Part shown: piece after piece, positions 16,768 to 25,800 of the stretch
How positions within the stretch are numbered: the stretch's first letter is position 1
How the letters are laid out: each line of letters begins with the position of its first letter
Assembly (NCBI GenBank): GCA_002405915.1
Contig: DHMS01000042.1
Coordinates: 1-46,398, forward strand
Direction of reading: 5' to 3'
Origin: Christensenella sp. UBA4636
GTDB lineage: Bacteria > Bacillota > Clostridia > Christensenellales > Borkfalkiaceae
Length of the DNA: 46,398 bases
The notes under the pieces: generated by a model
The model's input: only the letters and a program-made list of their open reading frames with translations
What the model was told of the DNA's origin: nothing
The model's database searches: none
Position numbers and translations under genes: made by a program

Positions 16768-18030
16768 TCAACGAATTTGCCCGTCGCCTTTTACTATATA
16801 TTTGTAAGTGTTGAGTTCTTTTAGCCCCATAGGACCGCGAGCATGCAATTTCTGCGTGGAAATGCCCATTTCGCAACCAAGCCCGAATTCTCCGCCGTCG
16901 GTGAAGCGGGTGGAAGCGTTGACGTAAACCGCCGCGCTATCGACTTTGCGCGTAAAATATTGCGCGTTTTCTGCGTTTTCGGTCAAGATTGATTCGCTGT
17001 GCGCCGTCGAATGTTTGGCGATATGCTCAACCGCTCCTTTGACGTTTTTAACGACCTTAACCGCAAGAATGTAATCCAAAAACTCGGTATCGAAGTCCTT
17101 TTCGCTCGCCTCTTCGCAGTTTTTTACGAACTTTAAGGCGACTTTGTCGCATTTTAGCTTCACGGGCGTAAGTCCGCGTTTTTCGCGCTCGGTCGTTAAA
17201 GCAGTTTCAAGCAACGGCAAAAACTTTGGCGCGATATTTTCGTGAACGAGCAAGACTTCCTCGGCGTTGCACACCGACGGGCGGCTTGCTTTGGCGTTTT
17301 CGATAATCCTTAACGCCTTATCTATATCCGCGCTTTCGTCGACGAAAACGTGGCAAATGCCCGTTCCCGTGCGGATAACCGGCACTTTTGCGTTCTCCAC
17401 GCACGCGTTGATAAGCCCCGCCCCGCCACGCGGAATGAGCAAATCGACGTAACCGACCGCGGTCATAAGCTCGGTTGCGCCCGCACGCGAATGGTCCTCA
17501 ACCATCTGCACAAGGTTTTCGTCCTCACCTAAATCGCTTAAAGCACGGCGCAAAGCGTTGACGATTGCGAAAGAAGTTTCGTAAGCTTCCTTGCCGCCGC
17601 GTAAAACGCAAGCATTGCCGCTTTTTAAGCACAGAGCAGCCGCGTCCGAAGTCACGTTTGGTCTGCTTTCGTAAATTATCGCAACCACGCCGAACGGTAC
17701 CGAAGTTTTTTCGACGACAAGCCCGTTTGCGCAAACGTGACTGCTAAGCACTTTGTAGGCGGGGTCGTCAAGCGCAACGAGCGCGCGAACGCCGTCTGCC
17801 ATGCCGCGGATTCTTTTTTCGTCAAGCATAAGTCTGTCAAGCATTACGGGCGAAAGAAAGCTTTTAGCAGCTTCAACGTCCTTATCGTTTGCTTGTAAAA
17901 TTTCGGGCGAATATTTTTCAAGATATTCCGCCATTTTTGCGAGCGCGGTGTTTTTTCTCTCGGTCGTAAGTTCAAACGCGCGTTCGGAAGCCTTTTTTGC
18001 GTAATGTAAAATTTCGATAGTGCTTTTCAT
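16768..18030 (-). CDS. proA: Gamma-glutamyl phosphate reductase
   Basis: A 420-residue aldehyde dehydrogenase-fold enzyme that reduces glutamyl phosphate to the semialdehyde, second step of proline synthesis. Recognisable blocks are VVAIIYESRPNVTSDAAALC, LKSGNACVLRGGKEA, DLLIPRGGAGLI and SVCNAEEVLLVHE, where Cys is the catalytic residue. The length is standard. It starts 7 bases after the proB stop. Confidence 0.97.
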   Translation of the reverse strand: MKSTIEILHYAKKASERAFELTTERKNTALAKMAEYLEKYSPEILQANDKDVEAAKSFLSPVMLDRLMLDEKRIRGMADGVRALVALDDPAYKVLSSHVCANGLVVEKTSVPFGVVAIIYESRPNVTSDAAALCLKSGNACVLRGGKEAYETSFAIVNALRRALSDLGEDENLVQMVEDHSRAGATELMTAVGYVDLLIPRGGAGLINACVENAKVPVIRTGTGICHVFVDESADIDKALRIIENAKASRPSVCNAEEVLLVHENIAPKFLPLLETALTTEREKRGLTPVKLKCDKVALKFVKNCEEASEKDFDTEFLDYILAVKVVKNVKGAVEHIAKHSTAHSESILTENAENAQYFTRKVDSAAVYVNASTRFTDGGEFGLGCEMGISTQKLHARGPMGLKELNTYKYIVKGDGQIR

Positions 18031-18037
18031 TAGCTTT

Positions 18038-18814
18038 TCACGCTCTTTTTTTGTTGCCTAAAAATTTTGTACCTACGGGTTTGCCGTCCACCGCGTCATA
18101 GATTATGGAAGGGCTTTCGCCGTTCGCGATAATCATGGTCACGCCCGATTCCATGCAGATTTTTGCGGCGTGAAGTTTGGTCGCCATGCCGCCGGTGGAA
18201 AACTCCGAGCCTTTGCCGCCCGCGGAAACTTCGATTTCCTGGGTGATTTCTTCAACCAAAGGCACGAGCTTCGCGCTTGCATCGGTGTGCGGGTCGGCGG
18301 TGTAAAGCCCGTCGATATCGCTTAAAAGTACGAGCAAGTCCGCCTTAACGCTTTGCGCCACGAGCGCGCCGAGCGTGTCGTTATCGCCCACGCTTATCTC
18401 GTTTGTGGACACCGTGTCGTTCTCGTTGATTATCGGCAACACACCAAGAGAGATGAGTTTTTCGACGGTGTTTGAAAAGTTTGAATGTCTTATTTCGTCC
18501 GATAAATCCTCGCGAGTTACAAGTATCTGCGCAACGGTTACGTCGTAGTTTATAAACGTTCTATCGTAAACGTACATAAGCTCGCACTGCCCGACCGCCG
18601 CCGCGGCTTGTTTGAGCGCAAGCTCTTGCGGCTTAGTAGCAAGCCTAAGTTTGCTTGCCCCGCTCGCAATCGCGCCCGAGGACACAAGGATAACTTCGTT
18701 GCCGGCGTTCGAAACGTCCGCAAGCGTGCGTGCAAGCTCCTCAATGCGCCTAAGATTCATTTTTCCGTTTTGGTACGTCAGCGTGGATGTTCCGATTTTT
18801 ACTACAATTCTCAT
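18038..18814 (-). CDS. proB: Glutamate 5-kinase, short form without PUA domain
   Basis: A 258-residue kinase that phosphorylates glutamate, the regulated first step of proline synthesis. VVKIGTSTLT, ILVSSGAIASG, INENDTVSTNE and GTGGMATK-like GGMATKLHAAKI are the amino acid kinase motifs. The roughly 100-residue C-terminal PUA domain of the E. coli enzyme is absent; the frame stops after GTKFLGNKKRA. No strong ribosome binding site is visible. It leads proB-proA-proC-alkD and lies just downstream of the tRNA-Leu cluster. Confidence 0.95.
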   Translation of the reverse strand: MRIVVKIGTSTLTYQNGKMNLRRIEELARTLADVSNAGNEVILVSSGAIASGASKLRLATKPQELALKQAAAAVGQCELMYVYDRTFINYDVTVAQILVTREDLSDEIRHSNFSNTVEKLISLGVLPIINENDTVSTNEISVGDNDTLGALVAQSVKADLLVLLSDIDGLYTADPHTDASAKLVPLVEEITQEIEVSAGGKGSEFSTGGMATKLHAAKICMESGVTMIIANGESPSIIYDAVDGKPVGTKFLGNKKRA

Positions 18815-18850
18815 TTTCGCTTTTTTGTTCTCGTATTTTGCTATACTTAA

Positions 18851-18880
18851 AAATAAAAAACCGTCGCTTTAAGCGGCAGT
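18851..18880 (-). terminator. Likely terminator after the tRNA-Leu cluster
   Basis: A short GC-rich inverted repeat (CGC/GCG core, 18861-18876) followed on the minus strand by TTTTTTATTTTT, between the tRNA gene and proB. Confidence 0.5.
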
Positions 18881-18889
18881 CTATTGTGG

Positions 18890-18974
18890 TGGTGCGGATA
18901 AAGGGACTCGAACCCACACGGTGTTACCCACAGGAACCTGAAACCTGCGCGTCTGCCAATTTCGCCATATCCGC
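18890..18974 (-). tRNA. tRNA-Leu (CAG)
   Basis: An 85-base gene including an encoded CCA. The 7-base-pair acceptor is GCGGATA/TATCCGC; the D-arm GCGAAATTGGCAGACGC and the long variable arm GTGGGTAACAC mark a leucine tRNA. The anticodon loop TTCAGGT gives CAG, on a stem with four pairs and a T-T at the loop end. The T-loop is TTCGAGT; its stem has one T-T mismatch, shared with the neighbour. Confidence 0.92.
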
Positions 18975-18990
18975 ATATTGTTATTAAATT

Positions 18991-19116
18991 TTGAGTGAAT
19001 AGATTGGTGCGGAGACGGGCAACAGGGCTTTGAGCGTCGAAGGGCGCATACCTTTGCGTATGTAACCGAGACCGAAAAGACACGTAGCCCGTATATGTGC
19101 CGAGATATTCGCTCAA
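18991..19116 (-). repeat. Inverted-repeat-bounded spacer between the tRNA genes
   Basis: The 144 bases between the tRNAs are bounded by TTGAGTGAATA (18991-19001) and its near-complement (19106-19116), 10 of 11 positions pairing. Inside is a further small hairpin around GCATACCTTTGCGTATG (19042-19058). Not a tRNA and no ORF; a processing structure or relic is possible. Confidence 0.5.
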
Positions 19117-19118
19117 GG

Positions 19119-19202
19119 TGCGGATAAAGGGACTCGAACCCGCACATCGTGTTACCCACAGGAACCTTAACCTAAAGCGTCTGCCAATTTCGCCATATCC
19201 GC
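19119..19202 (-). tRNA. tRNA-Leu (AAG-like), possibly degenerate
   Basis: An 84-base gene whose acceptor, D-arm and long variable arm are almost identical to the tRNA at 18890-18974. By alignment the anticodon loop is TTAAGGT, reading AAG. The stem is defective: 27-43 and 31-39 would be T-G wobbles, and positions 28-42 and 29-41 do not pair, so only a shifted 3-base-pair stem with an 8-base loop forms. No CCA is encoded (CCT follows A73), unlike the neighbour. It may be a decaying duplicate. Confidence 0.65.
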
Positions 19203-19209
19203 ATGATAA

Positions 19210-19450
19210 GTTGAAAATTGATAATTGAAAGTCTATATGCGCGCGGAGCGCGCTCGATATTTGCTTCTGCGAAGCAATCGATATAGCCGCGGGGCGGCTC
19301 GATATTTGCGCCAAAGGCGCAATCGATATTCGCGCAAGCGCGAGAGAGCTTAGAGGACGTACTCAATATCCCCTCATCCACCGCCGATGCGACGGCGGTC
19401 CCCCTTCCCCACAAGGGGGAATGTCGGTTTTCAATTATTAATATTTTAAC
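19210..19450 (-). mobile_element. MITE-like element made of TCGATAT-separated hairpins
   Basis: About 241 bases bounded by imperfect terminal inverted repeats (19210-19230 and 19429-19450, sharing ATAATTGAAA exactly). Inside are five small hairpins at 19239-19253, 19261-19277, 19285-19299, 19306-19322 and 19330-19343, separated by TCTATAT once and TCGATAT (or an overlapping form) four times. Two further hairpins follow at 19380-19397 (arms CCGCCG/CGGCGG) and 19400-19419 (arms CCCCCTT/AAGGGGG). No transposase is encoded. It lies directly upstream of the tRNA genes. Confidence 0.65.
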
Positions 19451-19471
19451 ATAATTGACTATGTTTGTAAA
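19443..19471 (-). promoter_or_regulatory. Promoter of the tRNA-Leu cluster at the MITE edge
   Basis: TTTACA (19466-19471), a 17-base spacer and TAAAAT (19443-19448) on the minus strand. The -10 box lies inside the terminal repeat of the MITE-like element, so the transcript would run through the element into the tRNAs. Confidence 0.5.
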
Positions 19472-19532
19472 ACGATTTAAAAGCGTTTTGGGAAAAAACG
19501 AGAAAGCGGGAAAAATCAATGGAAACAAAAGC

Positions 19533-19562
19533 AAAAGGCGGAAGCCGAAGCCGCCGCCTTTT
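19533..19562 (-). terminator. Terminator of the surface-protein operon
   Basis: Stem AAAAGGCGG/CCGCCTTTT (19533-19541 and 19554-19562) with an inner GC-rich part, downstream of the 1081-residue gene. Confidence 0.7.
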
Positions 19563-19574
19563 AAGGAGTGAAAA

Positions 19575-19637
19575 CTACTTCAAAATTGAAGTTGTAGAAA
19601 CTTACTTTGACAATTTCGCAGCCATTACATAACGGCA
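19575..19637 (-). pseudogene. Ghost copy of the 3' end of the adjacent gene
   Basis: This 63-base block aligns without gaps to the last 63 bases of the gene ending at 19645, from TGCCGTT to the ATTTTGAAGTA end, but carries substitutions and an in-frame stop. The two blocks are in direct orientation with a 70-base period. It is a decayed duplicate of the C-terminal codons (the CRWGSGG...TSILK end), or the left-over tail of a replaced paralogue. Confidence 0.7.
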
Positions 19638-19644
19638 AATCCGA

Positions 19645-22600
19645 TTACTTCAAAATCGAAGTGTCGAAAGAGACTTTAACGATTTCGCCGCCCGAACCCC
19701 AACGGCAAACAAGGAAGTAATATTCGCCGTTTATAACGCAGAGCTGCTGAACGTTGTTGCTCTTTTCGGTTGCGATAAGGTTAGGAACGACAACGCCTTT
19801 TTTGACGAGGTTGCCCGACCAGTCGTAAACGTTAATGAGCGCGGAACCGAACTGGGAATTCTTCTCGTCGAACGCGTAAATGTAGTTCGCGTCGGAAGCG
19901 ATACCCATCGGCTTAGTGAGAGAGGAAGCCACGCTCGACTCTACCGTCAAGGATTTTGCGCCCGCAACGTAGACCGTGTTACCCGCAAGAACGGCGATTT
20001 TGCCGACCAAAGAGTTATAAGTCATAGCGAACTTGTTAGCCGTTAAACCGCTTATATTAAGGTCGTAATCTTCGCAAACTGCTTCGGAAGAAGAAGTTAT
20101 CGAATCGGCTTTAACGCGTTTTACTTTGCCGCTTGAAAGAACGACGTAAACGTAACCATCCATATAGGTAAGGTAATCGCCGTTGTTCCAAGCTCCGCCG
20201 CGTTCAAAAGTCACCGTTCTGCCGATAAACTTACCGGTTGAGGCTTCGATTTTCGCAATCGACGTATTTCCTTTCGCGGTTGTGTCGTTATACGAAACAT
20301 AAAGATACTTGCCGTCCGTAGCCAAGCCGTGCGCGTAGCCGGAAACGCCTTGAATAGAACCGAGCGAAGTTTTGATATACGACGGCGTTACTCCTTTTTC
20401 TTCGCACGCATCGATATATTCGTACAAGTCCATGTTTTCGGTGACGGGCTTATCTTCCGAAGAGCCGCCGCCCGCGACCTCGACTTTGTAAACGCTCGAA
20501 TGGTTTCCGCCCGACCAGCGAACCATAGTGAAGTAAACGCTGCCGTCAAGTGCAACTATCGATTGAACGTTAGTGCTTCCCGTAGTCGCAAAGCCCATAA
20601 TGTCCGCGGTGTTCGTCGGCTGAACGTCGGCAATAAACTTGCCCGACCAGTCGTAAATCGTCATTGCGGGGTTTATGATAGCGTTGTTCTTGTAGCCGAC
20701 GTAAATATAATTTTCGTCGCCCGTTATCTTCGCTGCCGAAGCGTTACCATTGGAACCGTCCGGCTTTTTAACCGTAACGGAACCTTTTACCGAAAAGCTC
20801 GTTTCAAACTCGCCCTTAGCGTTGTAGATAGAAACGTTTGCGCCGGAGAGCGCAGCATACTTTCTCGAAGTCTGGTTGTAATATACGGATTTGAACGTTG
20901 CGTTAACGTTTTCGCCTTTTTCGCTCCTCAACGCGAACGAGGGAACGTATTCAACCTTTGCTGTGCCGTTGCCCGTAAAGGAAGTAGGAATACGCATGAA
21001 CGTTCCGTCGGCAGCTACCGAATAAACGTAATCGTCGCGCGTGAAAATCGAAGCGTTTGTTTCACCCGCGTAGTTCATTGTCGCGGAGTACGCAACGACT
21101 TCCTTTTCGCTCGGGTCGTACTTAATAATCGTCGCGCCCTGAGTGCCGATAAGCTTGTCGCCCGAACCCGCACAGTTAGAATAGAAGTAAATATAATCTC
21201 CGTCGGTAGCCGCGGCGTAAATCCAGTTGGTGCCAGAAGAAATGCCGAAGCTGCCCCATTCAAGCTCTTTTGTTACTTTGTAAGCTTGGGTCGCGCCGCT
21301 TTCCTTGCATTCGACAACGTATTCGCCGAGCGAATTATAGGCGGAAGTCGCAACTTCCGTAGCCGCTTCGAGCTTTTCTATCGCGCCCGCAACGTATTGT
21401 CCGTAATAGGCGGTTACGCCGGAAGAGCTGTCCTTGAAGCAAATTCTGACGAGGTTGTCGCCCGCTTTAACGGCGTATGCGCCGATATAGACCTTATCGA
21501 AAGTCATAAGTCCGTCGGACATATATTCGTAAGGTCCGCCCGACTTGAAGTCGTAGGAAATCTGTTTAAGCTTGCCGTTGACTGAAACGTAAGCGAAGTC
21601 GTTGAAGTTTATGGCTTTAGCGACGAACGCGCCGTTTTCGTAAACGAGGTAGCCGTTGGACATATTGAGATAGAAGTTAACGACGGTTGCCGTTGCCGAA
21701 TTATAAACGAATTCTATATAGTCACCGCTGTCGAAGTCTTTAACGTAGCCGTCGTAAGCGGTCGCGCCCTTTATGGTAGCTTGCTCAGCCGCAAGGTTTT
21801 TAGTCGGATAAAGCGACAATCTCGTGCTAATTTCGGGATAAGCGACGGAAGAAATGACCAAATTGTACTTTTTGCCGAATTCCGCAACGCCTTTAAGCCC
21901 GGAAATTTTGTATTCGCTTTCATTAAGCTTAATATAGTTGCCGCTCGAATAGGAAGCGTAAACGACGGGGGTAACGCTCGAAACGTCCTTGCCGACTTCA
22001 AGCGAAACGTCGCCGATGACGGTGAGATTTTCAAGTTCGCCGTTGGTGAATTCGTCTTTCGTCATAACGGTAACCGGTACTTCGCCATAGATAACTTCTT
22101 CTTCAGCTTCGCCGTACTTGTACGCAAGTTTTACGGTTTTATCTTCCGCGGTCAAAGCTTCTTTAGAAATATCGAGCAAGGAAACGGCTAAGTTTTCAAG
22201 TTTGCTTCCGTCGTTATAAACGGCGTTCACCGTCATGCCCGCGCTTTGGAACTTGTCGCCCTCGGCGTAAGCTACGAGATACGGGTTCTTGGTGACTTCG
22301 ATATGGTCGAGCTTTACGTCTAAAAGTTCGATATTCATAACTTCGGTGAAGTCGTAAATCATGACCGTTTCGGGGATTTTATTACCCTTTTCGTCAAGCT
22401 TAAAGCCGTCTTTGTCAACCTTGTCGCCCTTGTCTTTATCGCCTTTTACGTAAACGGTGTTGCCCTCTTCGTCTTTCTTTTCCTCTTCCGTTTTGAAGTT
22501 AAACTTCAATTCGCCGCCGTTTTCCACGAAGTCTTCGGGAACGGTGAGAGTATAGTCGGAAGCGGAAAGTTCCTCTTCGTAATCGCGCTTATTGATTTCG

Positions 22601-22890
22601 TTACCGATAGTGTACAAGCCCTCTACGATAAAGTTTGCTTTATCGGCGGAAGCTTTGCCGTTTTTGAAGAAGCCGACGCCGTCTTTGACGGAAACGCGAA
22701 TGCCGTTCATCACGGTAACTTCGGGTTCCTGTTCCTTGTCGAAACGCTCCTTTTTTATGAGCATTTGCTTATAATAATCGTTCCAACTCGTATAGGAAGT
22801 TAAGAACACAAGCCCCGCGCTCACTAAAAGCGCAACTCCGAGAACGATGAGGGTTATCCTTTTTGCCCAAGTCATAACTTTGTTATTCAT
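19645..22890 (-). CDS. Membrane-anchored surface protein with Ig-like, CBM-like and propeller-like modules
   Basis: A 1081-residue protein anchored by one N-terminal helix (about residues 10-32). An acidic Lys/Asp-rich stretch (about 140-165) is followed by a bacterial Ig-like domain (about 185-280), a second such domain, a CBM6-like module (about 370-520, ending VKAGDNLVRICF) and two repeat-rich modules (about 545-820 and 845-1081). These recur in the 919-residue protein, with YIYxYY strands, VYDWSG and a closing YFxxxxWxxG motif, suggesting beta-propellers. No catalytic motif was seen. AGGAGGG precedes the ATG, 3 bases after the GH3 stop, so it is last in the operon. A surface binding partner of the glycosidase is inferred. 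Confidence 0.78.
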   Translation of the reverse strand: MNNKVMTWAKRITLIVLGVALLVSAGLVFLTSYTSWNDYYKQMLIKKERFDKEQEPEVTVMNGIRVSVKDGVGFFKNGKASADKANFIVEGLYTIGNEINKRDYEEELSASDYTLTVPEDFVENGGELKFNFKTEEEKKDEEGNTVYVKGDKDKGDKVDKDGFKLDEKGNKIPETVMIYDFTEVMNIELLDVKLDHIEVTKNPYLVAYAEGDKFQSAGMTVNAVYNDGSKLENLAVSLLDISKEALTAEDKTVKLAYKYGEAEEEVIYGEVPVTVMTKDEFTNGELENLTVIGDVSLEVGKDVSSVTPVVYASYSSGNYIKLNESEYKISGLKGVAEFGKKYNLVISSVAYPEISTRLSLYPTKNLAAEQATIKGATAYDGYVKDFDSGDYIEFVYNSATATVVNFYLNMSNGYLVYENGAFVAKAINFNDFAYVSVNGKLKQISYDFKSGGPYEYMSDGLMTFDKVYIGAYAVKAGDNLVRICFKDSSSGVTAYYGQYVAGAIEKLEAATEVATSAYNSLGEYVVECKESGATQAYKVTKELEWGSFGISSGTNWIYAAATDGDYIYFYSNCAGSGDKLIGTQGATIIKYDPSEKEVVAYSATMNYAGETNASIFTRDDYVYSVAADGTFMRIPTSFTGNGTAKVEYVPSFALRSEKGENVNATFKSVYYNQTSRKYAALSGANVSIYNAKGEFETSFSVKGSVTVKKPDGSNGNASAAKITGDENYIYVGYKNNAIINPAMTIYDWSGKFIADVQPTNTADIMGFATTGSTNVQSIVALDGSVYFTMVRWSGGNHSSVYKVEVAGGGSSEDKPVTENMDLYEYIDACEEKGVTPSYIKTSLGSIQGVSGYAHGLATDGKYLYVSYNDTTAKGNTSIAKIEASTGKFIGRTVTFERGGAWNNGDYLTYMDGYVYVVLSSGKVKRVKADSITSSSEAVCEDYDLNISGLTANKFAMTYNSLVGKIAVLAGNTVYVAGAKSLTVESSVASSLTKPMGIASDANYIYAFDEKNSQFGSALINVYDWSGNLVKKGVVVPNLIATEKSNNVQQLCVINGEYYFLVCRWGSGGEIVKVSFDTSILK

Positions 22891-22893
22891 AAG

Positions 22894-25800
22894 TTAATTG
22901 CCCTCCTTTTCGTTCTGTTCGCCGGCGTAAGCCGCGGCAATTTCGCCTTGCTCGCTTTGCTTTTTGCCCGTAGGCATAAAGAGCGCGACGAGCCATATTG
23001 CGCAACCGAAGTACACGGCAAGGTTCAAGCATGTAAGCGCAGGCTTCCACCATTCCCACGGGTCTATCGTAAACGAGGACATAATCGACTCGTCCTCGGC
23101 GGGAACGTATACCGATTTTTGATATTCGATAGTAGTAAAGCCGTAAAGAATGTGTTTTACCGCGTTGCGAATTTGCCACTGAAGCCTCGGGGTCGCGTTT
23201 TCCTGTTTGTAGGAATCTTCAAGACCGGGGACGTACTGCGCGCCTACTTCCGTGCCGAAAGTCGTACCCGTGGTAAGAGCCGAAGCCATACCGAGGTCGC
23301 CGCCCGCGCGGAGCTGTTCGTCGATGTTTTCGTTCATGCCGACCGTCCAGTCGGTGTCTACGTAACCGTTGAACTTCCATTCTTTGCGAAGTACGCCGGT
23401 TAAAAGCGCAACGCTACCGCCCGTCCACTGCGCGCCCGCAAAAGAGTATGCGGACATTATGCCGTTTACGTTTTCTTTAACAACCGCGTCATGGAAAGGC
23501 TTCAAATAAGTTTCTCTCAAAGCTTGTTCCGTTAGCCATGACGAAGCTGTACGGGTAGATTCCTTTTCGTTTAACGCAAAGTGCTTTATCTCAACGCCGC
23601 AGCCGTAGTTCTGCAAACCGCGGACAAGCGTGCAACCCATAAGGGTTGTGAGATACGTATCTTCCGAAAAATATTCCCAGTTTCTGCCGCCAAAAGGTGA
23701 ACGGTGAATGTTTACGCCGGGCGCGAATATCGTTTTAACGTTGCAAGTTATCATTTCGTTTGCAAAGTTAGTTGCGTATTCGTAAGCGAGTTTTTCGCTC
23801 CAGCACATCGCAAGCACTATCGTGGACGGGTTGCCCGTGCCGCGAGGTAAGTTTGCAAAGCCCTTAACCTGAATCATGGAGTCATAACTCCTATAATACG
23901 GCTTGCCAACCGAGCCCAACTCGCTCGTTTTATTGTTAGATTTACCGATAATACGAATTGCTTCGCGATAAGTGATAGAATCGAGAACTTTATCCCAGTC
24001 GGAGTCGTTGTAGTCCGCGCCGAGTTTTAAGCCCAATTCCGTGATTTCTGCTTTACCGTTCTTTACTTCCCAAAGCTTATACGAACCGCTGTCCTTGCCC
24101 CAAGTCGGGTTTTCGGTCGGAACGGCTTCGCCGAATTCGTCGGTAGTTGCGTTGTTCCAAGCAAGAGCTTCCTGCGCGGAATAATTCTTAGTTGCATTTG
24201 CGCCCGCCGAAAGAGAACGGGTTTTAACCTCGTCCGTAAGCGCGGGAATTTGATAGCCGTCCTTAAAGTCGGCTCTCGTCATCCAGGGGATGTTCGCGTT
24301 GTAGCCGGATTCGATTCCGTCGAGAGAAAATCCATCGATAGCGTCGTCGCCCGTGAAAAGATTTTTGACTTCCGCGCCCGTGTATTTGTCGGTCGGGAGT
24401 TTTATTGTTTCCGCAACGTTGAAAGTGAAAACAGCGTCTTCCGCGGCGGTTTTGCCCGGTAAAATTGCCTCTTTAATATTGTGGCTGTCCGTTTGGAGTT
24501 TTATCTCGTAATCGCCCGCTTCAAGCTCGTAGCCTTTGAAGCCGTTGTTGTTTTTGTCGTAGCAATCGTAGGAAATGAAGTCGTAAGCGTCGATTTTGAC
24601 GGTAACTTCCTGCGTTGCGCCCGGCATTATCGTTTCGGTTTTGGCGTAACCCACGAGCGAAACGTAAGACTTTTCTATTCCGCCCTTGGTGTAAGGCACG
24701 GTGACGTAAGCTTCCACCACGTCTTTGCCCGGTTGTTCGCCGATATTTTTTACTTCTACTACAATTTCGAAAGTGGTGTTTTCGGTGATTTTGTTGTTGG
24801 CAAGTTCCTTTTCGCCGTCGAAAGATTTGACCGACTTAACCGTCCATTCGAAGTCGGTATAAGTAAGACCGAAGCCGAACGGATACTGCATTATTCCGTA
24901 GTAACCTTTAGCTTTTTCGCCGTAAAGAAAAGTGTTGTCTACGGAGTCGTAAACGCCGTCATGCGCCGCCGTTTCGTACCACTTATAACCGACGTAAATG
25001 CCTTCGATATAATCAACGCCGTACCAGTTAGGACCTGCTTCCGTCTGGAACCAAGTCGCATAGCTTGCGGGGGAATAATCGAAAGAGTAAGGAACGCTGT
25101 CCACGAGCTTGCCCGAGAACTGTTCGTCGCCCCACAAAAGGCGGGGAATGGAAGCCGCGGCTTGCGTGCCGGTAAGACCGACGTAAACGCATGCGTCAAG
25201 CCCTTCTATCGTGTCCATAAAGGAACATTCCATTATGTTGCCGGTGTTTATCAAAACTATTGTTTTTTCAAAGTTTTTGCCCACCCACTTGAGCATATCC
25301 TCTTCTTCGACGGAGATTTCAAGATAGTGGCGGGTTTTGTCCTCGCTCTGCCCGGGTCCCGCTTTGAGCTGGCGGTTGTCCGCGTCGCGGCTTTCGGCGG
25401 TGAAACGGGTAAGAACGACTATCGCTACGTTTGAGTACGCCTTGGCGTTGTCTAAAAGCGTTTGCGAATATTTTGAGAAAGGAGGTTCGCGGAGAGAGAA
25501 TATTTCGTCCCTATTTTGCGTGTTGGGCGAAGCTATGCCGTTGAGCGGTTCGCACCAGTCTTTATAAAAATCTTGCAATTCCTTGTTATAGGAAATGCCG
25601 TAACGGGTAAGAGCCTTGGTTAAGTCGGTTACGTCCTTGACGTTGCCCGTTTCGGGGCTTGCCTGCGCGCTCGTGCCATTGCCGAGTCCGCCATAGCCCC
25701 AGTCTACAGAACCGAAACCGAAAATATTGACTTTTTTGTCTTCGGTTTTGGAAAGAGGCAAAACGTTATCGGCGTTCTTTAAAAGCGTTGCGCCGTTGAT

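Noticed and set aside
18975..19118. A third tRNA between the two tRNA-Leu genes
   Set aside because: One end resembles a tRNA 3' end (TCTCCGCACCA on the minus strand), but no acceptor partner, T-loop or anticodon arm can be assembled.
20329..21585. Long plus-strand ORF of 418 codons opposite the 1081-residue gene
   Set aside because: It has no ribosome binding site and an Arg/Val-rich, domain-free product typical of the antisense frame of a real gene. The same holds for 24481-25434, 27384-28286, 41426-42355 and 4765-5499.
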